DNA of 64,000 nucleotides from the NCBI GenBank assembly GCA_012797975.1, contig JAAZOD010000015.1, positions 29,438 to 93,437 of the forward strand, in the 5' to 3' direction. How positions within the stretch are numbered: position 1 is the first letter of the stretch; each line of letters begins with the position of its first letter. The notes below the pieces were generated by a model, which was not told the origin of the DNA, made no database searches, and worked only from the letters and a program-made list of their open reading frames with translations. Position numbers and translations under genes: made by a program. Positions 9,093-17,500 of this stretch are shown here, piece by piece. This DNA comes from Pelolinea sp. GTDB lineage: Bacteria > Chloroflexota > Anaerolineae > Anaerolineales > Anaerolineaceae.

Positions 9093-9103
9093 AGGGAAAG
9101 CCC

Positions 9104-10678
9104 ATGAAATCCAAGAGAGCGATCCTGGCTGTCGACCTGGGGACTTCGGGGGTGAAGGTTGCCCTCATTGCCGTGGATGGGCAGGTGTTGGGTTGGGATA
9201 GCGAACCATTGAAGCTGATCCTCACCCGGGATGGCGGGACGGAACAGGCACCGCAGGAATGGTGGCAATCATTTTTGACCGCATCCAAACGGCTACTCAA
9301 GAAACATCAAGAACATGCCGCCGCGGTCTATGCGGTCTGCTGTTCCACCCAGGGGGAAGGTACCGTGCCGGTGGACGAGCGCGGTCAGCCCTTGTCGAAC
9401 TGCATCCTTTGGATGGACATGCGCGGGGCAGCCAACCTGAAGAAACAGCTTCAAGGAATGCTCAATATCGATGGCGCAGCCGTGCAAAAAGTGTTGCGCT
9501 TCATCCAATTGACCGGGGGAATGCCTTCCATGACCGGCAAAGATCCCTCAGCCCACATGCTGTACATTCGCGATGAGATGCCGCACATCTACGAGAGAAC
9601 CTACCGCTTCCTGAACGTGCTGGACTATATGAATCTGCGCCTGACAGGGAGGTTTGTAGCCACTGCCGATTCCATCCTCACCTCCTGGGTGACCGACAAC
9701 CGTGACCCGAACGACATTCATTATGATGACGGATTGATCAAAACACTGGGTGTGGACAAAGAGAAATTGCCCGAGATCGTTCCCTGCACCGCCGTGGTGG
9801 GCACGTTGCTGCCCGAGGTTGCCAGAGAACTTGGATTGAAGCCGGAGACAAGCGTGGTGGCCGGCTCCATCGATAACACCGCTGCCGCCATCGGCGCCGG
9901 TGCGGTGGAAGACTACGCTATGCATGTATATATTGGCACATCCTCCTGGATGGCTGCGCACGTGCCGTATAAAAAAACCGATCTCACTTCCTCGCTGGCC
10001 TCCGTCCCCTGTGCAGTTCCCGGGCGGTATCTCTTGACCGCCCTGCAGGCCACGGCAGGCGGGAACCTCACCTTCTTACGCGATAAGATCCTGTATCATA
10101 AAGACGAGCTGCTGCAAGAAGCAGATGTGCCCGATATTTTCAAAGTGCTGGACCAGATCGCCGAGCGGGTGCCCGCCGGAAGCCATGGTGTGATCTACAC
10201 ACCCTGGATCTGGGGCGAAAGAGCGCCGGTGGACGATCGCAATGTGCGCGCGGGACTTTTCAATCTATCGCTCAACAGCAACCGCGAAGACATCATCCGC
10301 GCCTTTCTGGAAGGCATTGCATTGAACACGCGCTGGATGCTGGCCCCGGTGGAAAAGTTTCTCAAAAGGAAAGTGGAATCCATGACCATCGTGGGCGGGG
10401 GAGCGCAATCGAATGTATGGTGCCAGATCTTCGCCGATGTGATGAACGTGGAGATCAAACAGGCGGCAGATCCCGTTTGTGCCAATGCGCGCGGGGCGGC
10501 ATGGATCGCGGCCGCTGGTTTGAACGAGATCGGCTTTGCCGACCTCCCACAGCTGACAAAAATTCAACATACCTACCAGCCCAAAACAGCAAACCGGGCT
10601 ACCTATGATGAGCGTTTCGCGGTCTTTTGTTCTGTCTACAAACAGATGAAGGGCATCTATCGAAAATTGAACGGCTGA
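9104..10678 (+). CDS. FGGY-family carbohydrate kinase
   Basis: A 524-residue ASKHA-fold kinase of the FGGY group (xylulokinase, gluconokinase, erythritol kinase relatives). The phosphate-1 motif AVDLGTSGVK is at the N-terminus, and the catalytic region AGSIDNTAAAIGAGA contains the general-base Asp. The adenosine/phosphate motif GGGAQSNVWCQIFAD lies near the C-terminus. It is separated by 11 bp from the MFS gene and is the last gene of the operon, ending in a terminator. It should phosphorylate the imported polyol or sugar acid to give the substrate of the class II aldolase. Assignment to xylulose specifically is not justified. Confidence 0.87.
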   Translation: MKSKRAILAVDLGTSGVKVALIAVDGQVLGWDSEPLKLILTRDGGTEQAPQEWWQSFLTASKRLLKKHQEHAAAVYAVCCSTQGEGTVPVDERGQPLSNCILWMDMRGAANLKKQLQGMLNIDGAAVQKVLRFIQLTGGMPSMTGKDPSAHMLYIRDEMPHIYERTYRFLNVLDYMNLRLTGRFVATADSILTSWVTDNRDPNDIHYDDGLIKTLGVDKEKLPEIVPCTAVVGTLLPEVARELGLKPETSVVAGSIDNTAAAIGAGAVEDYAMHVYIGTSSWMAAHVPYKKTDLTSSLASVPCAVPGRYLLTALQATAGGNLTFLRDKILYHKDELLQEADVPDIFKVLDQIAERVPAGSHGVIYTPWIWGERAPVDDRNVRAGLFNLSLNSNREDIIRAFLEGIALNTRWMLAPVEKFLKRKVESMTIVGGGAQSNVWCQIFADVMNVEIKQAADPVCANARGAAWIAAAGLNEIGFADLPQLTKIQHTYQPKTANRATYDERFAVFCSVYKQMKGIYRKLNG

Positions 10679-10682
10679 CGCG

Positions 10683-10708
10683 TTGGGGAATGCTCTGTCA
10701 TTCCCCAA
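10683..10708. terminator. shared terminator of kinase operon and yjbQ
   Basis: A 10-bp perfect stem (TTGGGGAATG / CATTCCCCAA) with a 6-base loop lies between convergent genes. The stop codon of the minus-strand yjbQ gene is inside the hairpin. Confidence 0.7.
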
Positions 10709-11117
10709 TGATCTTCACCAGCACTCGTTTTTTTCGATTTCCGTCAAATTCGCCGTAGAAGATCTGTTCCCACGGTCCCAGATCAAGCTTTCCGCTGGTC
10801 ACAGCCACCACCACCTCGCGCCCCATCACCTGCCGTTTGAGATGGGCATCCGCATTGTCCTCTCCGGTGCGGTTATGCTGGTAGGCGTTCAGCGGTTCGT
10901 GGGGCGCTAGTGCTTCAAGCCACACATCATAATCATGCAGCAAACCATTTTCATCATCGTTGATATAGACACTGGCGGTAATGTGCATGGCATTCACCAG
11001 GCAAAGCCCTTCTTGCATGCCGCTTTCAAGCAGACATTTCTCAACCTGGGGGGTGATATTGCGATACGCCCTGCGGGAAGGGATGTTGAACCACAGCTCT
11101 TTTCTGTAACTCTTCAT
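10698..11117 (-). CDS. yjbQ: YjbQ/UPF0047 family protein (secondary thiamine-phosphate synthase-type)
   Basis: The 139-residue protein matches the UPF0047 family closely. It has a [15 protein letters not shown] block with the conserved His, the [22 protein letters not shown] block and the [14 protein letters not shown]-terminal signature. YjbQ from E. coli shows weak thiamine-phosphate synthase activity, but its main role is not settled. The gene is a single unit convergent with the catabolic operon and shares its terminator. I see no thiamine genes around it. Confidence 0.88.
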   Translation of the reverse strand: MKSYRKELWFNIPSRRAYRNITPQVEKCLLESGMQEGLCLVNAMHITASVYINDDENGLLHDYDVWLEALAPHEPLNAYQHNRTGEDNADAHLKRQVMGREVVVAVTSGKLDLGPWEQIFYGEFDGNRKKRVLVKIIGE

Positions 11118-11270
11118 GCTTCACCTCGCTCGTGATGTTGTCCTTCTTCTCCATCGGTCTTTGAAAAGGATATGGATACCAATCTTAACACAAGCCATTC
11201 ACCGCCACATTGTTTTCTCTATTCGCCAAAAGACAGGATTTATACAGTAAACTTAAAGATTGAGGAGACA

Positions 11271-11807
11271 ATGGAGAACGAGTCAATTTTTCAAGTTCAT
11301 ATGCCCGATGTGGATGTACGCCCGGGGTTGGAAGGAATCTTCCACCAGGCAAAAGAACTGGCAAAAGGAGAAACCCGGCTGGCAGATGGAAGCCACCTGC
11401 GGCGGGTGGTGATCGTATCACCCGGCAGACTGCTGTTGATCAAAGACTCCTATCCTCCCGATACGCTGCCGATCGAATCGCGCATGGCATTGGAAGAGCT
11501 GTTGCCAGCCGATCGGGTGCTCAACATCGCGGTCATCGCCTACACGAATCTGGATGCGCTGCGGCAGGACATCCGCAAAGCCATCCCCTTCTTCGATTAT
11601 TTACTGGGGTTTGCCTATTTGGGTCACGCGGTGTGGGTCTTTGAGGGCCACCGCTCCGCTCTGGAAATGGGCTGCACGGGGGCCGATTATGTGCTGGTCG
11701 ATCAATGCATGCTGCCTTTTTTGGATCCCGGTTGGAAGAAAATCGTCCAAGAAAAAGCGCACGTCAAGAATGTGCGCATCCTTTCCATCCCGGACCAGCA
11801 GAAATAA
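11271..11807 (+). CDS. hypothetical protein, 178 aa
   Basis: I do not recognise this family. The start at 11271 is chosen because a GAGGAGACA site lies just upstream. The in-frame ATG at 11172 would add 33 residues without a good ribosome binding site. The predicted protein is soluble, with mixed alpha/beta character, no signal peptide and no clear metal motif. The C-terminal half has FEGHRSALEMGCTGADYVLVD. It ends at a strong terminator shared with the convergent secreted-repeat gene. Confidence 0.6.
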   Translation: MENESIFQVHMPDVDVRPGLEGIFHQAKELAKGETRLADGSHLRRVVIVSPGRLLLIKDSYPPDTLPIESRMALEELLPADRVLNIAVIAYTNLDALRQDIRKAIPFFDYLLGFAYLGHAVWVFEGHRSALEMGCTGADYVLVDQCMLPFLDPGWKKIVQEKAHVKNVRILSIPDQQK

Positions 11808-11835
11808 AAGACCCCGCCGATTCCAGCGGGGTCTT
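11808..11835. terminator. bidirectional terminator
   Basis: A perfect 10-bp stem (AAGACCCCGC / GCGGGGTCTT) follows the stop of the 11271-11807 gene and faces the minus-strand gene ending at 11858. Confidence 0.78.
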
Positions 11836-11857
11836 CGATGACACGGGAAATTCCGAT

Positions 11858-12568
11858 CTATGGGTAGTTCTTATTGATGAACAGGTTGTATGTGATGTAA
11901 TCTTCGTCGAGGTTGTAGAATTTGATGGCGATCTTTTCCTTCCACTGCAATTCGGTAGGAATGGCAAAGGTTGCCTGGAACGATCCGCCATCGGCCGAGT
12001 TCAAGCCGGCCACATAGTACCAGGTCTTTGCGGCAGAGGCGCCGTCTTTCATGTAAACCCCAAACATATCGTCGGCGGGGAAATATTTGGTTTCCACGGT
12101 CACCGATTCACCCTTCACAACGCTGAGAATACTGAAGGTTGGAAAGTCATTGGGAGTGTACGGTTTTGGGGCAGGAGCCGCAGGAGTATAGGTGGTGTAA
12201 TTGGCCGTATAGGATGTGGTGTTATAGAAGAAGTTGTAGCTGTAGTAGGGAGTGGTTGGACTTTCCAGGCGGATAGCAACAATATCTTCTCCCTTCAGTT
12301 CATCCGGAATATAGAATTTCGCTTTGAACGTTCCGCCAGCGCCGGTCCACAGTTTGGTAACCAAGATACCATTGATGCCCAGTGTTCCGTTGTATCCCAT
12401 ATAGACATAATACAGTTCATTGGCAGGGAACAAATATGTTTGGATGGTTACGGAATCATCGACAACGACGCTCATGATATCGAATGTGGGGTATGTGGCT
12501 GCCTGGACGGGAACACACACAACCAGGATCAACAGTAATGCAACGAGCAGAGCAAATTTCTTTTTCAT
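11858..12568 (-). CDS. secreted protein with two tandem homologous domains
   Basis: The start at 12568 follows a GGAGGAGATC ribosome binding site and gives a clean signal peptide (MKKKFALLVALLLILVVCVPVQA). The mature protein has two related repeats of about 95 residues: one begins YPTFDIMSVVVDDSVTIQTYLFPAN, the other FPTFSILSVVKGESVTVETKYFPAD (each quoted in part). They share the G-G-(T/S)F-(K/Q)A-F-IP core and an AI(R/K)...Y(S/I)YN(F/L)F end, and are joined by a Pro/Ala-rich linker. The beta-rich pattern suggests Ig-like or jelly-roll surface domains. The function is unknown. Confidence 0.68.
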   Translation of the reverse strand: MKKKFALLVALLLILVVCVPVQAATYPTFDIMSVVVDDSVTIQTYLFPANELYYVYMGYNGTLGINGILVTKLWTGAGGTFKAKFYIPDELKGEDIVAIRLESPTTPYYSYNFFYNTTSYTANYTTYTPAAPAPKPYTPNDFPTFSILSVVKGESVTVETKYFPADDMFGVYMKDGASAAKTWYYVAGLNSADGGSFQATFAIPTELQWKEKIAIKFYNLDEDYITYNLFINKNYP

Positions 12569-12661
12569 GATCTCCTCCGTGATCAAACTCTCAAGGGCGA
12601 AAACCCTGGATCTTAATACAAGCGGCATAGCAGGATGACACGCACCCCTGCTTCAGCTTTC

Positions 12662-12689
12662 ATTATAGCTAAATTTTTAAGGATAGCAA
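12662..12689 (-). promoter_or_regulatory. promoter of the secreted-repeat gene
   Basis: On the minus strand, TTGCTA (12689-12684), 16 bp, TATAAT (12667-12662), giving a leader of about 87 nt before the ATG at 12568. Confidence 0.5.
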
Positions 12690-12712
12690 TATCATTATTC
12701 AAAGTGCAACTA

Positions 12713-13828
12713 TTATGCCAGATTGTGCGCAACCCCTTCTTTCACATACGCATTGAGTTCTGCGATGCTCAGGTCTTTGATGCCCAATTTGTCCACCGTG
12801 CGCCCGGTGCGGTAATAGTCGGTCTTGTGAATGATGCAGGCCAGCCGGATCAGACTGTCGATCCCCCGCACGGAAATTCCGTACTGGTTTCCCAACGATG
12901 CGATGGGAACCAAACTCATGGGCACATCCTCAAAAATATAGCGATGCGAAAGGGTCGAAGGCGCTTTAATGCCATAATACCCGCTTTGGTTGTGGATCGC
13001 TTCGCGCAGGTCCTTTCCCTGCACGTTGTAGGCAAGCTCCAACCATTCCTGGGCAGTGCGGGCGCGAATGCCGACCGACGATGCCACCGTCACGCGTTCC
13101 CGGTCCAGCGCTTCCAACACGTACCCGACCGAAGGGGTGACGCCATCGATATAGAATTCGAAGTCGCCATGGGTCGATTCGATCCTGCCGGCATTGAGAA
13201 TGGTCAATGCGGGATGAAAAATGGCACCCATGTTGTTCAAGCCCGTATGCAACACATCGATGCCGTGAATGAACTGCGGATACACATCCCCAATGGCGTT
13301 CAGCACCAATTCGGTGCGGTTGGCCGGCAAAGCAGCCACCGGCACCGCTTCTTTGATGCGGAAGATGCGCGCTTGGGCAGGTCCATCCGAACGGCTGGCA
13401 TAGATGAACGTCTCGGTCTCAGCCACCACCGCATTGGCTTGGCAGCCCTCGCGGCGCAGGGTGGTATCAAACTCGATCGCGCCAAAGGTGCGCCCCGGGT
13501 TGAGAAGGATGATCTGCCCGTCATGCACATACGGAGCGATCCGCTTTGCCACGTCGGCATGCCCCGAGGAAGGCACCACCACCATGATCACCTCGGCGTT
13601 TTCCATTGCTTCGGAAACATCCGAGGTGGCTTTTTTCAGAACCGCAAACCCCTGCGGACCACCCGGAAAACTCTCCAATTCAATACCCCGGCGTTTTGCG
13701 ATCACTTCAATGTGGCTGAAGGTGCGGTTGAAAAGAGTGACCTCTTTTCCCATCAATGCCAGGTGGGCAGCCATGGCCTTACCACCGTTACCGGCACCCA
13801 CAACGGTATAGTTCTTTGGATATGTCAT
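12713..13828 (-). CDS. NAD(P)-dependent octopine/nopaline (opine) dehydrogenase family protein
   Basis: The 371-residue protein begins with a Rossmann fold (VVGAGNGGKAMAAHLALMGKEV) and has a C-terminal opine-dehydrogenase-like helical domain with the conserved catalytic His region (NMGAIFHPAL, near residue 215). This family reductively condenses or oxidatively cleaves secondary amines formed between an amino acid and a keto acid. The gene lies 15 bp downstream of the B12-binding protein gene, so the two probably share a transcript and a pathway. No opine-type transporter is directly adjacent, although the livKHMGF importer is just upstream on the same strand. Confidence 0.8.
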   Translation of the reverse strand: MTYPKNYTVVGAGNGGKAMAAHLALMGKEVTLFNRTFSHIEVIAKRRGIELESFPGGPQGFAVLKKATSDVSEAMENAEVIMVVVPSSGHADVAKRIAPYVHDGQIILLNPGRTFGAIEFDTTLRREGCQANAVVAETETFIYASRSDGPAQARIFRIKEAVPVAALPANRTELVLNAIGDVYPQFIHGIDVLHTGLNNMGAIFHPALTILNAGRIESTHGDFEFYIDGVTPSVGYVLEALDRERVTVASSVGIRARTAQEWLELAYNVQGKDLREAIHNQSGYYGIKAPSTLSHRYIFEDVPMSLVPIASLGNQYGISVRGIDSLIRLACIIHKTDYYRTGRTVDKLGIKDLSIAELNAYVKEGVAHNLA

Positions 13829-13843
13829 TTTGATCTCCTTCTT

Positions 13844-15484
13844 TCATAAAAACCGGGCAAGCCGCTCTTCTTCCGTTTGCGGATTCCCTTCTTCATCAAC
13901 TACCTCGCAAGCTCCGTCGATGATCGCAGTCTTGACGGTCCCCCTGGCAAATTCATTACTGCATAACTGCGGTGCATCCAAAATTCCACTGTTGACCGCC
14001 CTGGTGAGCACGCCCGCGTCGATCAGGGGATCCTTTTTCGGATCGGCATTGAGATTTTGTATGGCGCGTATCGTGATGGCCGCCTGCTGGATCAAATGCT
14101 CTTTCCGCTTTTGAATCCGCGGATCATCCAGCATGGCTGGCTGACCATGCAGCGCATTTTCGATCACCCGCTGCGCCATCAGGCTGGCTTCGATCACATC
14201 GTGAGCGGTGGCAGCATGATGAGCTTCGGTATGCCCTACAATGTGGACAATATCGGGTTTGAGAGCCATCTGCACATAAATGCTGGAAGCCAGGTGCGCG
14301 CGAGCGGCATTCACCTCCAGCGGGTAACTGAGCAGCCCGGTGCGGGTTTGCTTCCATATTCGGAAATCTTCAGTTTCCAATGGAGCGCTCAGCTCAAGAC
14401 ATGCCAGCATTTTTGCCAGGTCCATTTCATCGGAGGTGCCGGGTGGGCTGTTGAACATCATCGGAGCAATATAATCGTGCGTGCCGAACGCCCTGGCAGT
14501 ATAGGCGGCCAGGTAGGCCGCCACCACATACACCACATCCGGCGCATCGCGCATGCCCCAGTGGTGCGGTTCATTCAATTCCACCGGAACAGCATGCCCG
14601 CTGTACCAGCGGATCAGGTCTTGATGTTCGCGAATGCTGGTCTCAAGGTCAAAAGGTCCGCGCCCGTCCATCCGGTTGTACCAAAAGAGCGGCACGGCAG
14701 CCCAGCAGATGTGGATGGTTTCACAATACATGGAAGCCAGGCGGATCAGATCATTGGTCCCCGAATAGGTGCGCATGAGCGGATAGTTCCCCTTGCGCGA
14801 CGCCTGATAGAGCCGCACATAATCATCCACGCTGCGAACCGGCACTCCTCCGGCACCCGTGGCCCGCGGATTTTGCCTGCCGGGATGAAAGAAATTCTCC
14901 TGGGCATCCTGATCGACGCCCAGAGAGATCACATCCAGCACTTTCGCATTCGCGATCTGTTCGATCCCTTCCACGGTAGCCCTGACGGTGGGTTGCCCAA
15001 AATGATGGCGCAGCAAGGGAAAAGGACACTTCCACAGAATGCGCTCCACCGCATTTTGCGGATAGAAAGGGGTACCGTTTTCGGTCAGCTCGTCACCGCG
15101 CAAAAAGGTGATGAGCTCTTCACGGGTTTGTGTTCCATCAAAAACCGCATTGAAGAAGCCCAGGGCACTGGCTTTTTCAGCCACCGGCGGCGTTCCGCCA
15201 AAGGCAAATTGGATGCCCTGGCCGCGCAGGTCATCGGCCGCCTCGGCGAACTCCGCGAGCAGCCGTTCACCCGTTTCGGGCGTCAGGCGATAGGAGACTG
15301 CCACCAGGTCGGCTTTTTCCTGTTGAGCGACTTGCAAGAATCTCTCGGCGGGAACCGCCGGACCCAGAAAGACGGTCCTCCAACCGCATTGTTCCGCCAA
15401 TCGCAGAAAGTTATAGACTCCCGCAACATGCACGCACTCCCCCAGTGCACCCGCCACGACCGTTTTCATTTTTTTGTTTGCCAC
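13844..15484 (-). CDS. cobalamin-binding protein with C-terminal TIM-barrel-like (mutase-like) domain
   Basis: The first 130 residues form a B12-binding Rossmann-like domain. GECVHVAG corresponds to the DxHxxG motif: the cobalt-ligand His19 and Gly22 are kept but the Asp is Cys17. AVSYRL (SxL motif) and FAFGGTPP (GG motif) follow in the expected order. The remaining 400 residues resemble barrel domains of adenosylcobalamin mutases such as glutamate mutase E, but I cannot name the substrate. In those enzymes the cobalamin domain is usually separate, so this would be a fused form. The start appears to be GTG at 15484, and a later ATG at 15469 is possible. It is followed closely by the opine dehydrogenase-like gene. 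Confidence 0.65.
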   Translation of the reverse strand: MANKKMKTVVAGALGECVHVAGVYNFLRLAEQCGWRTVFLGPAVPAERFLQVAQQEKADLVAVSYRLTPETGERLLAEFAEAADDLRGQGIQFAFGGTPPVAEKASALGFFNAVFDGTQTREELITFLRGDELTENGTPFYPQNAVERILWKCPFPLLRHHFGQPTVRATVEGIEQIANAKVLDVISLGVDQDAQENFFHPGRQNPRATGAGGVPVRSVDDYVRLYQASRKGNYPLMRTYSGTNDLIRLASMYCETIHICWAAVPLFWYNRMDGRGPFDLETSIREHQDLIRWYSGHAVPVELNEPHHWGMRDAPDVVYVVAAYLAAYTARAFGTHDYIAPMMFNSPPGTSDEMDLAKMLACLELSAPLETEDFRIWKQTRTGLLSYPLEVNAARAHLASSIYVQMALKPDIVHIVGHTEAHHAATAHDVIEASLMAQRVIENALHGQPAMLDDPRIQKRKEHLIQQAAITIRAIQNLNADPKKDPLIDAGVLTRAVNSGILDAPQLCSNEFARGTVKTAIIDGACEVVDEEGNPQTEEERLARFL

Positions 15485-15961
15485 TTCATTCTTTTTTCAT
15501 GGGTAGTAAAGACCAATGCCAGAACCGTTGAAAAGATGGATCACAAGAGAAAAACCAAAAGGTTAACAAGCGGTTTATCCAATATTACCAAAAAAACTGG
15601 CCATCTCCCGACCAATTCTTTCAACGGATGAAACCGGTTTTCCCATCCGGCAAATATGGGGAACCCAACCGATCAATGGAAATCCGTGACAGGCAGGCCC
15701 TCCGGCCGGAATGACATTCACTCCCCTATCGCGGATGATCTCCACCACTCAGTTGGGAGCATCCACACCGCTGATGATCACGAAAGCGCTGGAAACAGGA
15801 TTCGGGCATGATACGCCCAACCATCCCCGGCAGACCGCGTGCGCTGTTATTCCCGTGGGATTGATCCAGGGTTCTCAGGGATTATATTGGGGAGCGGCCT
15901 GGAAAAACGCATGAATTACAATGCTATGGCACTCCCCTGCGGCAGGGTGAACCTTCTATAA
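15485..15961. other. intergenic region, no gene recognised
   Basis: About 480 bp between the B12-binding protein gene and the liv operon terminator. It contains a 67-codon open frame on the plus strand (15711-15914) that has no good ribosome binding site or recognisable motif. The part next to 15484 should hold the promoter of the B12 gene, but I see no clear -10/-35 pair. Confidence 0.5.
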
Positions 15962-15993
15962 AAACAAGCGCTCGATTGCTCGAGCGCTTGTTT
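15962..15993 (-). terminator. terminator of the liv operon
   Basis: A perfect 14-bp stem (AAACAAGCGCTCGA / TCGAGCGCTTGTTT) with a 4-base loop immediately follows the livF stop and is followed in the minus direction by TTTTAT. Confidence 0.85.
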
Positions 15994-16709
15994 CACGCCA
16001 CGCCCAGATAGGTTTTCTGCACCATTTCGCTTTCGCGCAGCTCTTTCGACATGCCGCTCAAACTGACCAAACCGGTCTGCAGCACATATCCGCGATCGGC
16101 AATGGCCAGCGCCAGTTTTGTATTCTGCTCGACCAGCAAGACGGTGGTGCCCTGTGCGTTGATCTCTTTAATGTTGTCAAAGATGCTTTCCAGCAAAATG
16201 GGAGCCAAGCCCATGGAAGGCTCATCCAACAGAAGCAGTTTTGGTTTTGCCATCAATGCGCGGGCAATTGCCAGCATTTGCTGCTCACCACCCGAAAGCG
16301 TGCCGGCGGATTGCTTGGCGCGTTCTTTCAAGCGGGGAAAAAGCTGGAAGACATTTTCGATGTCCTGCTGAATGGCGGTGCGGTCTTTGCGTGTGAACGC
16401 ACCCATCTCCAGATTTTCCAGCGTGGTCAGTTTTGAGAACACATGCCTGCCTTCGGGGACCATGGAGATGCCTTTTTCCACGATACGATGCGCATCCAGC
16501 AAGGTAATCTCCTCATTATTGAAAAAGATCGACCCTTCTTGAGGATGCAGAAGGCCGGTTATCGATTTCAAGGTGGTGGTTTTTCCCGCGCCATTGGATC
16601 CGATCAAACAGACGATCTCACCCGCATTCACCTCAAAGGTTACACCTTTCAAGGCACAAATATTTCCATAGTAGGTTTTTATACCGTTCACTTGAAGTAA
16701 AGGAGCCAT
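15993..16709 (-). CDS. livF: branched-chain amino acid-type ABC transporter ATP-binding protein (LivF-like)
   Basis: The ATPase of about 238 residues has Walker A GSNGAGKTTTLK, the signature LSGGEQQMLAIARALMAKPKLLLLDEPSMGLAP and a switch His region in the usual order. It has the short length typical of LivF. The start at 16709 is preferred because AAAGGA precedes it and it does not overlap livG. In-frame ATGs at 16715 and 16727 are alternatives. It powers import together with LivG. It is the last gene of livKHMGF. Confidence 0.88.
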   Translation of the reverse strand: MAPLLQVNGIKTYYGNICALKGVTFEVNAGEIVCLIGSNGAGKTTTLKSITGLLHPQEGSIFFNNEEITLLDAHRIVEKGISMVPEGRHVFSKLTTLENLEMGAFTRKDRTAIQQDIENVFQLFPRLKERAKQSAGTLSGGEQQMLAIARALMAKPKLLLLDEPSMGLAPILLESIFDNIKEINAQGTTVLLVEQNTKLALAIADRGYVLQTGLVSLSGMSKELRESEMVQKTYLGVA

Positions 16710-16723
16710 GAGCATTTCCTTTG

Positions 16724-17500
16724 TCACTGATAGAGATCGTTTTTCTTGCCGAGGTAGGCCTCAATAACGGTGGGGTTGTTTTGGATCTCGGCCGGTTTTC
16801 CTTCGGCAATTTTGGATCCAAAATCAAGCACAATGATCTTTTCACTGACCTGCATAACCAGCTTGATGTCATGTTCGATCAGGATGATCGTGATGCCCAG
16901 TTCATCGCGCAGACGCCGGATGAGCTTGATCATTTCCTGGGTTTCCGCCGGATTCATCCCTGCCGTGGGTTCATCCAGCAGCAGGATCTTGGGATTATTC
17001 GCGATAGCCCTGGCGATCTCCAGTTTTCGTTGTGCCCCATACGAGAGATTGCACGCCAGTTGATCACCACAGCCGCACAACCCGACAAAGTTCAGGATCT
17101 TCTTCGCCGTTTGAAGCGAGTCCCGTTCTTCAGAGCGGTAGCGTCGGGAGGATATCAAAGAATCGCCCAGAGAGCTGTGCAAGCAGATATGTTCGCCGGC
17201 CAGGATGTTCTCCAAAGCGGTGAGGCTTCTATAGAGGCGGATATTTTGATAGGTGCGGGAGATGCCTTCCTCCGCGATCTTATGCGGGGGAAGTCCGGTG
17301 ATCTCTTTTTCAAGAAAGAGAATGCTGCCGTATTCCGGTTTGTAGTAGCCCGTGATGCAATTGAAGAAAGTGGTTTTCCCGGCTCCGTTGGGGCCAATGA
17401 CGCTGGAGATAGAAGCCTGTTGAACTTCAACGTTGAGATCATGAATGGCCTCAAGACCGCCAAATCGTTTTGTCACATTCGAAGAAGATAGGATATTCAT
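16724..17500 (-). CDS. livG: branched-chain amino acid-type ABC transporter ATP-binding protein (LivG-like)
   Basis: The 258-residue ATPase has Walker A GPNGAGKTTFFN, LSYGAQRKLEIARAIANNPKILLLDEPTAGMNP (signature and Walker B) and the HDIKLVM switch. The LivG-specific insertion between Walker A and signature (FQ-less YQNIRLYRSLTALENILAGEH region) is present. It overlaps livM by 4 bp. Confidence 0.9.
   Translation of the reverse strand: MNILSSSNVTKRFGGLEAIHDLNVEVQQASISSVIGPNGAGKTTFFNCITGYYKPEYGSILFLEKEITGLPPHKIAEEGISRTYQNIRLYRSLTALENILAGEHICLHSSLGDSLISSRRYRSEERDSLQTAKKILNFVGLCGCGDQLACNLSYGAQRKLEIARAIANNPKILLLDEPTAGMNPAETQEMIKLIRRLRDELGITIILIEHDIKLVMQVSEKIIVLDFGSKIAEGKPAEIQNNPTVIEAYLGKKNDLYQ

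Noticed and set aside
12635..13849. Long open frame on the plus strand (404 codons)
   Set aside because: It is antisense to the opine-dehydrogenase-like gene, which has clear Rossmann and His motifs. The plus-strand product has low-complexity His/Arg/Gln-rich composition and no family resemblance.
14057..15631. Long open frame on the plus strand (524 codons)
   Set aside because: Antisense to the B12-binding protein gene, whose motifs are recognisable. Its composition is that of a shadow frame.
15711..15914. 67-codon open frame between the B12 gene and the liv terminator
   Set aside because: No ribosome binding site, no motif, and no similarity I recognise.
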